DNA from: Burkholderia lata
GTDB lineage: Bacteria > Pseudomonadota > Gammaproteobacteria > Burkholderiales > Burkholderiaceae
Length of the DNA stretch: 64,000 bases
Reading direction: 5' to 3'
NCBI RefSeq assembly: GCF_902499335.1
Contig: NZ_CABVQK010000009.1
Location: 1-64,000 of the forward strand
Shown: positions 25,369 through 34,252 of the stretch, in pieces
Layout of the letters: the number at the start of each line of letters is the position of its first letter
How positions within the stretch are numbered: position 1 is the stretch's first letter
Translations under genes and position numbers: made by a program
Notes under the pieces: generated by a model
What the model saw: the letters and a program-made list of their open reading frames with translations, nothing else
Told to the model about the DNA's origin: nothing
Database searches by the model: none

Positions 25369-26490
25369 ATGCGGGCACTTCAATGGCATGGCCCGCGCGA
25401 CGTCCGTCTCGTGGAAATCGACCCGCCGCGCATCGGCCCCGGCGACGTGCGCATCGCGGTCGCGTATTGCGGGATCTGCGGCAGCGACCTGCACGAATAT
25501 GCGGACGGCCCGCACGCGATCCCGGTCGACACGCCGCATCCGCTGTCGCGCCGCACCGCGCCGCTGACGCTCGGCCACGAGTTCTGCGGCACCGTCGTCG
25601 AAGTCGGTGCCGGCGTGACGGCGCTGCGCGCGGGCGATCGCGTCGCGGTCGAGCCCGAGTACCGCTGCCACCAGTGCGCATACTGCCGCTCGGGGTCGTA
25701 CAACCTGTGCGTGTCGATGGGCTTCGCCGGGCTGATGGGCGACGGCGGCATGGCCGACTTCGCGGTCGTGCCGGCCTACATGCTGCATCGCCTGCCTGAC
25801 GGCGTGAGTCTCGAACAGGCCGCGGTGATGGAGCCGGCCGCCGTCGCGCTGCACGCGTTGCGGCGTGGCGAACTGCGGCTCGGCGAAACCTGCGCCGTGT
25901 TCGGGCTCGGCCCGATCGGCCTGCTGCTGATCATGCTCGCGAAGCTGCAGGGGGCAACCACGATCGTGGCGGTCGATGTCTCGCCCGAACGGCTCGCGGC
26001 TGCCACACGCCTCGGCGCGACGCATACGTTCGACGCACGCTCACTCGGTGCACCCGCGCTGCAGGACGCGATCCGCGCGGCCTCGGGCGGGCTCGGCGTC
26101 GATGCGAGTTTCGAGGCGGCCGGGCTGCCGGCCACGTTCGAATCGGCGATGCAGGCACTGCGCAAGGGCGGCCGCGTCGTGATGGTCGGCCTGATGCCGC
26201 ACGCGGGCTTCGACGCGTTCCGCGCGGTCAACGACGAGTTGACCTTCACGGCGAGCGTCGGCTACCGGCACGCGTATGAAGACCTGCTGCACATCGTCGC
26301 GTCGGGCGCACTCGACCTCACGTCGATCGTCACGCGCACCGTATCGCTCGAAGACGCCGTCGCCGACGGCTTCGACGCGCTGCTCGCCGACCGCGCGCAG
26401 ATCAAGATCCTCGTTTCACCCGCGCAACGGCCGGCCCGTCGCGCACACACCATCGGGAGCGTCGAGCATGAGTCGTCAGTGGGCGTTTGA
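25369..26490 (+). CDS. zinc-dependent alcohol dehydrogenase (2,3-butanediol dehydrogenase type)
   Basis: This is a 373-residue medium-chain dehydrogenase. The catalytic zinc ligands are in CGICGSDLHEY and GHEFCG, the structural zinc cysteines in CHQCAYCRSGSYNLC, and the NAD-binding GLGPIG near residue 180. The order and length fit the butanediol/sorbitol dehydrogenase group. It starts one base after the MFS stop and overlaps the next gene by 23 bases, so translation is coupled. The likely role is oxidation of an alcohol or diol to the ketone used by the cupin enzyme, or the reverse. Confidence 0.88.
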   Translation: MRALQWHGPRDVRLVEIDPPRIGPGDVRIAVAYCGICGSDLHEYADGPHAIPVDTPHPLSRRTAPLTLGHEFCGTVVEVGAGVTALRAGDRVAVEPEYRCHQCAYCRSGSYNLCVSMGFAGLMGDGGMADFAVVPAYMLHRLPDGVSLEQAAVMEPAAVALHALRRGELRLGETCAVFGLGPIGLLLIMLAKLQGATTIVAVDVSPERLAAATRLGATHTFDARSLGAPALQDAIRAASGGLGVDASFEAAGLPATFESAMQALRKGGRVVMVGLMPHAGFDAFRAVNDELTFTASVGYRHAYEDLLHIVASGALDLTSIVTRTVSLEDAVADGFDALLADRAQIKILVSPAQRPARRAHTIGSVEHESSVGV

Positions 26491-27190
26491 AGGCCAGTCC
26501 GTCGTCGTGACGGGCGGTACCTCGGGCATCGGTGCGCGCACCGCGATGCGGTTCGCGCAAGCCGGCGCGTCAGTCGTCGCGCTCGGGCTCGATGCGACCG
26601 GCCCGCATGCGCCCGTGCATGCGGGCATCCGCTGCGTGGAACTCGACGTGACCGACAGCGATGCGCTGACGCGCACGATCGCGGCCCTGCCGCGGCTCGA
26701 CGTGCTCGTCAACGGCGTCGGCATCAGCCGGCACGCGGACGAATACCGGATGGACCAGTTCGAGCTCGTGCTGAACGTGAACCTGACGTCGGTGATGCGT
26801 GCATCGGACGCCGCGCGGCCGGCGCTGTCGGCGCACGGCGGCAGCATCGTCAATGTCGCGTCGATGTACACGTACTTCGGCAGCAAGGATCGCCCCGCAT
26901 ACAGCGCGAGCAAGGGCGGCATCGCGCAGCTCACGCGCTCGCTCGCGCAGGCGTGGGCCGATCGCGGCATTCGCGTGAACGCGGTCGCACCCGGCTGGAT
27001 CGACACACCGCTCAGCAGCGGCCTGATGGCCGACATGCAGGCGTCGCGGCGCATCCTCGAACGCACGCCGCTCGGGCGCTGGGGCACGGCCGACGAAGTC
27101 GCCGACGTGATCCTGTTCCTGTGCTCGCCCGGTGCGTCGTTCGTGACCGGCGCGGTCGTGCCGGTCGATGGCGGGTATTCGACGGTCTAG
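26468..27190 (+). CDS. short-chain dehydrogenase/reductase
   Basis: This is a 240-residue classical SDR with the cofactor motif TGGTSGIG, the VNGVG strand motif, the catalytic Ser before YSASKGG, and the VAPGWIDTPL block. It overlaps the alcohol dehydrogenase gene by 23 bases. It is the fourth gene of the cupin operon and probably oxidises a pathway alcohol; the substrate is not known. A porin gene follows. Confidence 0.9.
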   Translation: MSRQWAFEGQSVVVTGGTSGIGARTAMRFAQAGASVVALGLDATGPHAPVHAGIRCVELDVTDSDALTRTIAALPRLDVLVNGVGISRHADEYRMDQFELVLNVNLTSVMRASDAARPALSAHGGSIVNVASMYTYFGSKDRPAYSASKGGIAQLTRSLAQAWADRGIRVNAVAPGWIDTPLSSGLMADMQASRRILERTPLGRWGTADEVADVILFLCSPGASFVTGAVVPVDGGYSTV

Positions 27191-27375
27191 CGCGCCGCTC
27201 AACGGGCATCGGCGGACTTCGGCGAGCCCGCGATTGCTGCCGATGCCTGTCACACACCGCCTTCCTCAGGTTGCCGCTGAACCGGGATTCGTCCGGTTCG
27301 GCTTTGTTCATATCAATCAGTAGTCCAATCAAAAATATCCGATCCGATCGGAAACATGTGAGGAGCACATTGGAG

Positions 27376-28467
27376 ATGACGAAAAAGACCCTTCTGGCGC
27401 TCGCGGCATGCGCCATTCCCGCCGCGTCGTTTGCGCAGAGCAGCGTGACGATGTTTGGGCTGATGGATGCCGGCATCAGCTATGTCAGCAATCAAGGCGG
27501 CCACGGCGCCGCGAAGTTCGACGACAACATCTTCTTCCCGAACCTGCTTGGTTTCGAAGGCAAGGAAGATCTCGGTGCGGGCACACGAGCGATCTTCCGG
27601 CTCGTCAACCAGTATTCGCTCGGCAACGGCTCGATCATCGGCGGCGGGCTGTTCGCGCGCACGGCCTATGTCGGGCTGCAGAACGACCGGTACGGCACGC
27701 TGACGCTCGGCAACCAGTACGAGTTCATGGTCGATGCACTGGCCGCGAGCGGCAACGAGATCGCGCAGGATCTCGTCGGCCTGTACGGCTTTCGCAACGG
27801 CCCGTTCGACAAGCTCGCGTTGCCGAACAACCCGACCGGCGCATTCGACTGGGATCGTGTCGCGGGCAGCAATCGTGTCGCGAATTCGGTCAAGTACACG
27901 AGCCCGTCGCTGTCGGGCCTGACCTTCGGCGCGCTGTACGGCTTCGGGAACGTCGCGGGGTCGGTCGGCGCGAACAATACGGTCAGCGTCGGCGCGAGCT
28001 ACGACAACGGCCCGTTCGGCGCTGGCGCGGCCTATACGAACCAGAAGTACGGCGCGACCGACGGGCTGCCGCCGACCAGCGTGCGCAACTGGGGCGCGGG
28101 CGTGCACTACACGCTCGGCACGGTTACCGGGAAAGCGCTCTTCACGACGGTGCGCAACGCGCAGAACGGCGCGGGCGCGTGGTCGGCGGAAGCCGGCGCC
28201 GCATGGCGGCCGTCGCCGGCATGGGTGATCGGCGCGAGCTACACGTACATGAAGGGCAACGACACGCTCGACAACGCGCACGCGCACCAGTTCCTGGCCG
28301 CCGTCCAGTACTGGCTGTCGAAACGCACGATGGTGTACGTGGCGGGCGTCCATCAGCGCGCCAATCACGGCAGCAACGCGCAGATCAACGGCGTGATGGA
28401 TGCGAACGGCGCGTCGAGCGGTGCACTGCAGTCGATCGCGCGGATCGGGTTCAGCACGCGGTTCTAG
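27376..28467 (+). CDS. outer-membrane porin (OmpC/Gram-negative porin family)
   Basis: This 363-residue product has a signal peptide (MTKKTLLALAACAIPAASFAQ) and then SSVTMFGLMDAGISYVSN, the standard start of beta-proteobacterial trimeric porins. It ends in GFSTRF; the terminal Phe is the outer-membrane assembly signal. It lies 185 bases after the SDR gene with its own probable promoter region, and likely allows entry of the substrate of the adjacent operon. I start at the ATG just upstream of the signal peptide. Confidence 0.93.
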   Translation: MTKKTLLALAACAIPAASFAQSSVTMFGLMDAGISYVSNQGGHGAAKFDDNIFFPNLLGFEGKEDLGAGTRAIFRLVNQYSLGNGSIIGGGLFARTAYVGLQNDRYGTLTLGNQYEFMVDALAASGNEIAQDLVGLYGFRNGPFDKLALPNNPTGAFDWDRVAGSNRVANSVKYTSPSLSGLTFGALYGFGNVAGSVGANNTVSVGASYDNGPFGAGAAYTNQKYGATDGLPPTSVRNWGAGVHYTLGTVTGKALFTTVRNAQNGAGAWSAEAGAAWRPSPAWVIGASYTYMKGNDTLDNAHAHQFLAAVQYWLSKRTMVYVAGVHQRANHGSNAQINGVMDANGASSGALQSIARIGFSTRF

Positions 28468-28581
28468 GGCGCAGCCTCAGCGATTCCTGATGGCGATCCT
28501 GTGTCCGGATCGCCTGACGACGCCGGCCGACCTGCCGAACTGCCGTCCTCGTCGTCACACGCGGCGGGCCACAAGCCGATC

Positions 28582-28605
28582 GCCATCGCCATCGCCATCG
28601 CCATC
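28582..28605. repeat. GCCATC hexamer repeat (four units)
   Basis: Four perfect tandem copies of GCCATC lie between the porin gene and the AraC gene. It is a short simple repeat of two codon-length units in non-coding DNA; slippage could make it variable between strains. Confidence 0.8.
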
Positions 28606-28632
28606 GCGAAGCATGCATGCACGCAACCGCGA

Positions 28633-29649
28633 CTAACCCGACGAATCCGCACCGCCCCCGTCCTGCATCGCCGTATCGCGACACTGCGACGGCGTGACCC
28701 CGAAACGCCGGCGAAACAGCCGCGCGAAATACGCGGGATCGGAGAACCCCGACTGCAGCGCGAGACGCGTAATGCTCGCCCCGTCGGCACCGGTCTGCGA
28801 CAGCACTTCGTGGCACTTCTCGAGCCGCAGGCGCTGGATCATCGCCTGCGGCCGCTCGCCGATCGATTCGAACGCCTGATAGAGCGTGCGGCGGCACACC
28901 TTCAATGCCGCGGCAATGCGATCGGGCGACAGTTCACCGTCGTCCAGATGCCTATGAATGTATTGCTGCGCATCGCGCAGCAACGTCGCGCGGATCTTGC
29001 GCCGCGAAGCGGGCGCCGTGCCGTCCGTGAAATCGATCGCCTCGGCGAGCAACGTCGCCACCAGTTCCAGCACGCCGTAGCGGCTGCGCGGATTCATGCG
29101 CCGGCCCTCGGTGATCATCGCCTGCAGGCTGGCGAGCGCCACGGCCGCGCCGCCCGTCGTCGGCATCGCGCGGCCGATCGCGTGCCGGGCCAACGCCAGC
29201 AGTGCGTCATGATCGGCCACTTCGCACAGCATCGTGACGAATTCGCCGTGCGCGTCGCTTTGAATCCAGTACGGGCTGCTCGCCTCGTACAGCGTGAAAT
29301 GCCCCGGCGGCACGATCACTTCGCACGCGCCCTGCTCGAGTCTCGCCACGCCGCTCAGTTGCCAGATCACCTTGACGTAGCGGTGCTTCAGCGTCTTGCA
29401 GGCGTCGCGCCCGATGGATGCGCTATGCGCGCTCGCCGAAATGCGCGCCACGCGGCAGCGCGCGTGATCGAACACGTCGACGCTTGCGTCGAATTCTCCG
29501 GACGCGCCTGCGTTGAGTTCCAGCGGAAAGAACCGATGCCGGATCTGCTCCGACCAGCACGACACGCCGCCCTCCCGCAGCAGCGGATGCGCTCCCGAAT
29601 CGATCATGACGTTCGCCTCCAGAAAAATCCGGCTTTCAAGTACGTCCAT
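28633..29649 (-). CDS. AraC-family transcriptional regulator
   Basis: This 338-residue protein (from the ATG giving MDVLESRIFL; the frame is open further upstream) has an N-terminal sensor similar to FeaR/AraC_binding_2 domains and a C-terminal AraC DNA-binding domain (about 235-330) with LALQSGFSDPAYFARLFRRRFG. It is the third AraC protein of this catabolic region. It is divergent from the outer-membrane protein gene at 30026 and probably controls it and the GMC/ALDH genes. Confidence 0.88.
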   Translation of the reverse strand: MDVLESRIFLEANVMIDSGAHPLLREGGVSCWSEQIRHRFFPLELNAGASGEFDASVDVFDHARCRVARISASAHSASIGRDACKTLKHRYVKVIWQLSGVARLEQGACEVIVPPGHFTLYEASSPYWIQSDAHGEFVTMLCEVADHDALLALARHAIGRAMPTTGGAAVALASLQAMITEGRRMNPRSRYGVLELVATLLAEAIDFTDGTAPASRRKIRATLLRDAQQYIHRHLDDGELSPDRIAAALKVCRRTLYQAFESIGERPQAMIQRLRLEKCHEVLSQTGADGASITRLALQSGFSDPAYFARLFRRRFGVTPSQCRDTAMQDGGGADSSG

Positions 29650-30025
29650 TGCGTGGCCGCCTGCATGCGCATGCAGCGGGCGCGACGATCGACTCGCCCG
29701 ACTTCCGGTCGTGCGCGTCGACACGCGCCCGGCAAGCATCGATGAGAGGGGATCGGCTCCTAGCGTACGGCGCGCCGACGCAAAAGAAAATTCGCACAAC
29801 TCCCATGCGCGGCCGGAACGCTACCTGACGCCGTAAAGATTTCACCTAGATGCACCGCACTCCTGATGGCTCTGCACGCAAACACATGCGAGCGGGAAAC
29901 TGGCGCGGCACCCTGCTGACGGGCGGAAACCGGCTTCCGGCCGGGCTTCACGCGATCGGCCCATGCCGTCCCGCACGCCGCCCGAAGACAAACGGCGGCC
30001 GCTCGCGCGCCGCAGGAGGAGACAC
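29650..30025. other. divergent intergenic region between AraC and MetA-type genes
   Basis: This 376-base region holds the start of the AraC gene on one side and the AGGAGGA ribosome site of the outer-membrane gene at 30014-30020. I can identify no clear AraC half-sites. Part of it could be translated if a longer start were used for either gene. Confidence 0.4.
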
Positions 30026-30916
30026 ATGATGAAACGACGGTCCATTTCCGTGATGCTGTCCGCGCTCGCGGTCGCGCACGGCGCTCATGCAACCGAAGGC
30101 GGCGGCTCCGTCTACCCGACCGGAGCGGAAGGCTACCTGTGCTGCGCACTGCCGCCGCCGGGGCTCTATGCGCTGATCTACGTGGAGCGCTACCACGCCG
30201 GCGAACTGCGCGACAACGACGGCCGCGACGTCGCGCCGCCGGACTTCAGCATCACCGCCTATGCGGTAACGCCGCGGATCGTGTGGGTCACGCCTTACAC
30301 GTTTGCCGGCGCATCGCTGGCCATGCATGCGCTGCTCCCGCTCGTCACGCTCGACGTGCACGCGGGCGGTCAATCGCAGCGGCGGACCGGTGTCGGCGAC
30401 ATGACGTTCGGGCCGGCGCTCGGCTGGCACGTCACGCCGACGCTCCACACGCTGCTCGCGGTCGATTTCTTCGCGCCGACCGGCCGCTACGACAAAGGCG
30501 ACCTGGCCAACATCGGCCGAAACTACTGGGCGATCCAGCCGATCGCCGGTATTTCGTACGGCGGCCGCACCGGGCCGGTGTTCGACGCGAAGCTCATGTG
30601 GACCTTCAACCAGCGCAACCACGCGACGGATTACCGGTCCGGCCAGGAATTCATCGTCGACTATTCGGCGGGCTGGGGTTTCGGCAACGGCCTGACGGTC
30701 GGCGCGGGCGGCTATGTCTACCGGCAGATGACGGACGATTCGCAGGCCGGGCAGACCATCGCCGGCAATCGCGGCCGTTCGTTCGCGATCGGCCCGTCGA
30801 TCAAGTACGACAGCGGGAAAGGCTGGTTCGTGACCGCCAAGTACCAGATGGAAACCGATGTGCGAAACCGCCCGGAAGGGGCGGCGTTCTGGCTCAAGGC
30901 CGTGTTTCCGCTCTGA
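30026..30916 (+). CDS. outer-membrane channel of the MetA/SphA (phenol degradation) family
   Basis: The 296-residue product starts with an Arg-rich N-terminus and a signal peptide ending near AHATEGG, and contains the beta-rich pattern of the Phenol_MetA_deg family. The block VGDMTFGPALGWHVTP and the SYGGRTGPVFDAKLMWTF strands fit. Family members are thought to form outer-membrane channels for hydrophobic or aromatic compounds. Two adjacent ATG codons (30026 and 30029) follow a strong AGGAGGA site. It lies next to GMC and ALDH genes, which suggests they act on the imported compound. Confidence 0.8.
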   Translation: MMKRRSISVMLSALAVAHGAHATEGGGSVYPTGAEGYLCCALPPPGLYALIYVERYHAGELRDNDGRDVAPPDFSITAYAVTPRIVWVTPYTFAGASLAMHALLPLVTLDVHAGGQSQRRTGVGDMTFGPALGWHVTPTLHTLLAVDFFAPTGRYDKGDLANIGRNYWAIQPIAGISYGGRTGPVFDAKLMWTFNQRNHATDYRSGQEFIVDYSAGWGFGNGLTVGAGGYVYRQMTDDSQAGQTIAGNRGRSFAIGPSIKYDSGKGWFVTAKYQMETDVRNRPEGAAFWLKAVFPL

Positions 30917-30983
30917 TTCGACCGGATCCGCGTCGGCGTTGCCCGACGCGAAAGCGGCGCAGGTCATCCCTGCGCCGCCCGTT

Positions 30984-32597
30984 TCATCGCCCAAGCAGCA
31001 GATCGGCGCCGCGTTCGCCGATCATGATCGCCGGCGCATTGGTATTGCCGCTCGGCACCTGCGGGCAGATCGAGCAATCGATCACGCGCAGATTGGAGAA
31101 GCCGTGCACGCGCAGCGTCTTCTGGTCGACCACCGAGGTCCGTGGGTCCGTGCCCATCCTGCAGGTGCCGGCCGGGTGATAGACGGTCTTGATGTCCTGC
31201 CGCACGAATCGCTCGATTGCCGGCAGATCGTCCGGATCGATCCGGGCCGGCGCGACGATCTCCTTCACGTGCGCCTGAAGCGCCTTCGCCGACAGGATCC
31301 TGAGCCCGGCCTGCACGGCCCGGATCTGGCCGTCGAGGTCGGCCGGGTCGCTCAGGAAGTTCGCGTCGATCCTCGGCAGATCCGCCGGATCCTTGCTGCG
31401 CAGCCCGACCTGCCCGCGCGATTTCGGTTGCAGATGGCCGACCTTGACCGACATGCCGTGCTCGCTCGCCGGCGGCTTCTCTCCCGGCGTATTGTCGAAA
31501 TTGTCGAGCAGCGGCAGGAAATGGAACTGGACATCGGGCCGCCCGGTGCCCAGCGTGTCGATGAAGGCGCCGCCTTCGAGAATGTTGCTGGTCAGCAGCC
31601 CGCTCCTGAAGCACTTCCACTGCAGGAAATGGCGCATCGCCCGAAGCCCCGTGTTCTCGCCGTAGAGGCTCGCCGGCGTACGAATCGACGCCTGCACCGA
31701 CATGTGCAGATGATCGTGAAAATTCCGGCCGACCGGCAACGCGGCAACTGTATCGATCCCGAGCGCGGCAAGATGCTCGGCCGGTCCGATGCCGGACAGC
31801 ATCAGCACTTTCGGATTCCCGATCGCCCCCGCGCTCACGACGACCTCGTTGCGCACGCGCACCGACACGGGCGCCTGACCGCCCTCGCTGAATTCGACCG
31901 CGACCGCACGCCCCGCATCGGTCCGGATCCGGTGCACGAGCGCGCCCGTCACCACCTTCAGCTTCGCGTCGTTGCGCACCGACGCCAGATAGGTCTGCGC
32001 CGTGCTCGCGCGTTCGCCGTTGCGCGTCGTCGTCTGGTAATAGCCGATGCCCTGCTGCACTTCGCCGTTGAAATCGTTGACGTAGCGCAGCCCCATTTCC
32101 TGCCCGGCCCGGATGAACGCGGCCGTCAGCGGATGGCGATAGCGGTTCTCGCTGACGGGCAGCGGGCCCGTCTGGCCGTGATACGCGGGCCCCAGGCTTT
32201 CGTTCGCTTCCGCCCTCATGAAGTACGGCAGCACGTCGTCGTAGCGCCAGTCCGTGCATCCCCACTGCGTCGCCCAGTCGTCGTAGTCCTCGCGCTGTCC
32301 GCGGATGTAGATCATCCCGTTGACCGAACTGCCACCGCCCAGCACCTTGCCCTGCGCGATGATCATGCTGCGGCCGTTCGCGTTCGGCTGCGGTTCGGTC
32401 ATGTAGGGCCACGATTTCTTCTGGAACACCTGCATCACACCGCCCGGAATCCGGTGAAACGGATTGTCGTCGCGCGTGCCGGCCTCCAGCAGCAGCACCG
32501 AACCGGCATGCTGCTGGATCAGCCGCGCGGCCACGACGCAGCCGGCGGAACCCGCGCCGATGACGACGTAATCGAAGGTCAGGTCTTGAGTAGTCAT
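30984..32597 (-). CDS. GMC-family oxidoreductase, choline-dehydrogenase-like
   Basis: This is a 537-residue FAD-dependent alcohol oxidase/dehydrogenase. The N-terminal FAD motif GAGSAGCVVAARL (residues 14-26), the GGGSSVNGMIYIRG signature and the C-terminal HPAGTCRMG and SGNTNAPAIMIGE catalytic blocks are intact. It is downstream of an aldehyde dehydrogenase gene on the same strand. The two together would take an alcohol to its acid via the aldehyde. The substrate is unknown. Confidence 0.92.
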   Translation of the reverse strand: MTTQDLTFDYVVIGAGSAGCVVAARLIQQHAGSVLLLEAGTRDDNPFHRIPGGVMQVFQKKSWPYMTEPQPNANGRSMIIAQGKVLGGGSSVNGMIYIRGQREDYDDWATQWGCTDWRYDDVLPYFMRAEANESLGPAYHGQTGPLPVSENRYRHPLTAAFIRAGQEMGLRYVNDFNGEVQQGIGYYQTTTRNGERASTAQTYLASVRNDAKLKVVTGALVHRIRTDAGRAVAVEFSEGGQAPVSVRVRNEVVVSAGAIGNPKVLMLSGIGPAEHLAALGIDTVAALPVGRNFHDHLHMSVQASIRTPASLYGENTGLRAMRHFLQWKCFRSGLLTSNILEGGAFIDTLGTGRPDVQFHFLPLLDNFDNTPGEKPPASEHGMSVKVGHLQPKSRGQVGLRSKDPADLPRIDANFLSDPADLDGQIRAVQAGLRILSAKALQAHVKEIVAPARIDPDDLPAIERFVRQDIKTVYHPAGTCRMGTDPRTSVVDQKTLRVHGFSNLRVIDCSICPQVPSGNTNAPAIMIGERGADLLLGR

Positions 32598-32681
32598 GTG
32601 TCTGTCGATAGGGATAGGCGGGCGAGCAACGCAACGCCCGCGATCTTGTTGTTGTGGTGTCTCGGTGCGGAACGTGCGCGG

Positions 32682-34136
32682 CTACATCGCGATCGTGACG
32701 ACCTTCTCCTCCAGGTACGCATCGAGCCCGCTTTGCGACAGGTCGCGCCCGACGCCGCTCTCCTTGAAGCCGCCCCACGGCAGCCGCGCGTCGAGCGGGC
32801 TCCACGCGTTCACCGCGACCGCGCCGACCCGCAGACGGGCCGCGGTACGGTGCGCGGTCGCGAGATCGCGGGTCCACAGCGATGCGGACAGCGCGTAGAC
32901 GGTGTCGTTCGCCAGCGCGACAGCCTCGTCTTCCGTATCGAACGGAATGATCGTGCCGACCGGCCCGAACACTTCGTCGCGCGCGATGCGCATCGCCGGA
33001 TCGACGTTCGCGAACACCGTCGGCCGTACGAAGAAGCCTTGCGACGGCACCGGCTCGTCGCCCGCGACCATCGTCGCGCCGTCGCGAAGCGCCGCTGCGA
33101 TATGCGACTTCACGCGATCGGCGTGGCGGGCGCTGATCAGCGCGCCCATCTGCGTCGCCGGATCGAACGGCGTGCCGACCCTCACCGACCGCGCCGCGTG
33201 CGCGAGCGCGCCGACGATGTCGTCGTAGTGGCGACGCTGCACCAGCACGCGCGTACCGGCCGCGCAAGTTTGCCCCTGGTTGACGAACAGCCCCATCGCG
33301 ACGCCGGCAATGGCCTGCTCGAGATTCGCGTCGTCGAAGATGATTTGCGGCGCCTTGCCGCCGAGTTCCAGCGTCAGCCGCTTGAACTGCGCGCCGGCTT
33401 CGCGCGCGATCGTGCGGCCGACCTCGGTGCTGCCGGTGAAACTGATCTTGTCGACGCCGGGATGATTGACCAGCGCGGCGCCGACCGACGCGCCGATGCC
33501 GTGCACGAGATTCACGACGCCCGGCGGAAAGCCCGCCTGCGCCGTCAGGTCCGCCAGCGCGCCGACCGCGAGCGGTGCGTCCTCCGACGGCTTGATCACG
33601 ACCGTGCAGCCCGCCGCGAGCGCGGGCGCCAGCTTCCAGCACGCGATCATCAGCGGCGCATTCCACGGCACGATCAGGCCGGCGACGCCGACCGCTTCGC
33701 GCACCGTGTAGTTGACGGTCGGGCGCCCCATGAAGCCACCGGTCGGAATCTGGCGGCCTTCGAGCTTGTCCGCCCATCCGGCGAAGTAGCGCAGCGTGTC
33801 GATCGACATCGGCAGGTCCATCATGCGCACTTCCATCGCCGGGCGCCCCTGTTCGCGCGCGAGCAGTTCGACGAAGCGTTCCGCGTCCTGCTCGAGCAGA
33901 TCGGCCAGCCGGTTCAGCAGCTTCGCCCGCGCCGCGCCGGGCAACCGGCTCCAGTGCCCGCCGTCGAATTCCGCGCGGGCCGCGCGCACGGCCCGGTCGA
34001 CGTCGGCACCGGTGCCGGCCGCGACGCGTGCAAGCAGTTGCCCGGTGCACGGCTCTAATTTCTCGAACCACTCGCCCTGCGCGGCGTCGCACGCGTCGCC
34101 CGCGATCCGGTGTTGAAGGGTGTACTCGGCTGTCAT
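32682..34136 (-). CDS. aldehyde dehydrogenase (NAD(P)+)
   Basis: This 484-residue enzyme oxidises an aldehyde to the acid. It contains the catalytic Glu in LELGGKAPQ (about residue 250) and the catalytic Cys in NQGQTCAAGTRVLV, and the SFTGSTEVG cofactor block. The betaine/aromatic aldehyde dehydrogenase group fits the length. It is 84 bases upstream of the GMC gene in the same direction and probably forms a two-step alcohol-to-acid module with it. Confidence 0.93.
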   Translation of the reverse strand: MTAEYTLQHRIAGDACDAAQGEWFEKLEPCTGQLLARVAAGTGADVDRAVRAARAEFDGGHWSRLPGAARAKLLNRLADLLEQDAERFVELLAREQGRPAMEVRMMDLPMSIDTLRYFAGWADKLEGRQIPTGGFMGRPTVNYTVREAVGVAGLIVPWNAPLMIACWKLAPALAAGCTVVIKPSEDAPLAVGALADLTAQAGFPPGVVNLVHGIGASVGAALVNHPGVDKISFTGSTEVGRTIAREAGAQFKRLTLELGGKAPQIIFDDANLEQAIAGVAMGLFVNQGQTCAAGTRVLVQRRHYDDIVGALAHAARSVRVGTPFDPATQMGALISARHADRVKSHIAAALRDGATMVAGDEPVPSQGFFVRPTVFANVDPAMRIARDEVFGPVGTIIPFDTEDEAVALANDTVYALSASLWTRDLATAHRTAARLRVGAVAVNAWSPLDARLPWGGFKESGVGRDLSQSGLDAYLEEKVVTIAM

Positions 34137-34252
34137 GTGGCTGTCTCCAGATCAAAGGCCGATCCGGCGCTGAAAGACGGATCGGCATATCTGGCCCACT
34201 GTAGGACGCGAGTTGCGGCGACGCTGGGACATCCGTGCATCGAATGCAGGAT

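Noticed and set aside
30858..34058. Very long open frame on the plus strand
   Set aside because: It lies antisense to the GMC and ALDH genes, is rich in Arg/His/Asp/Ala and shows no family resemblance; it is a product of high third-position GC.
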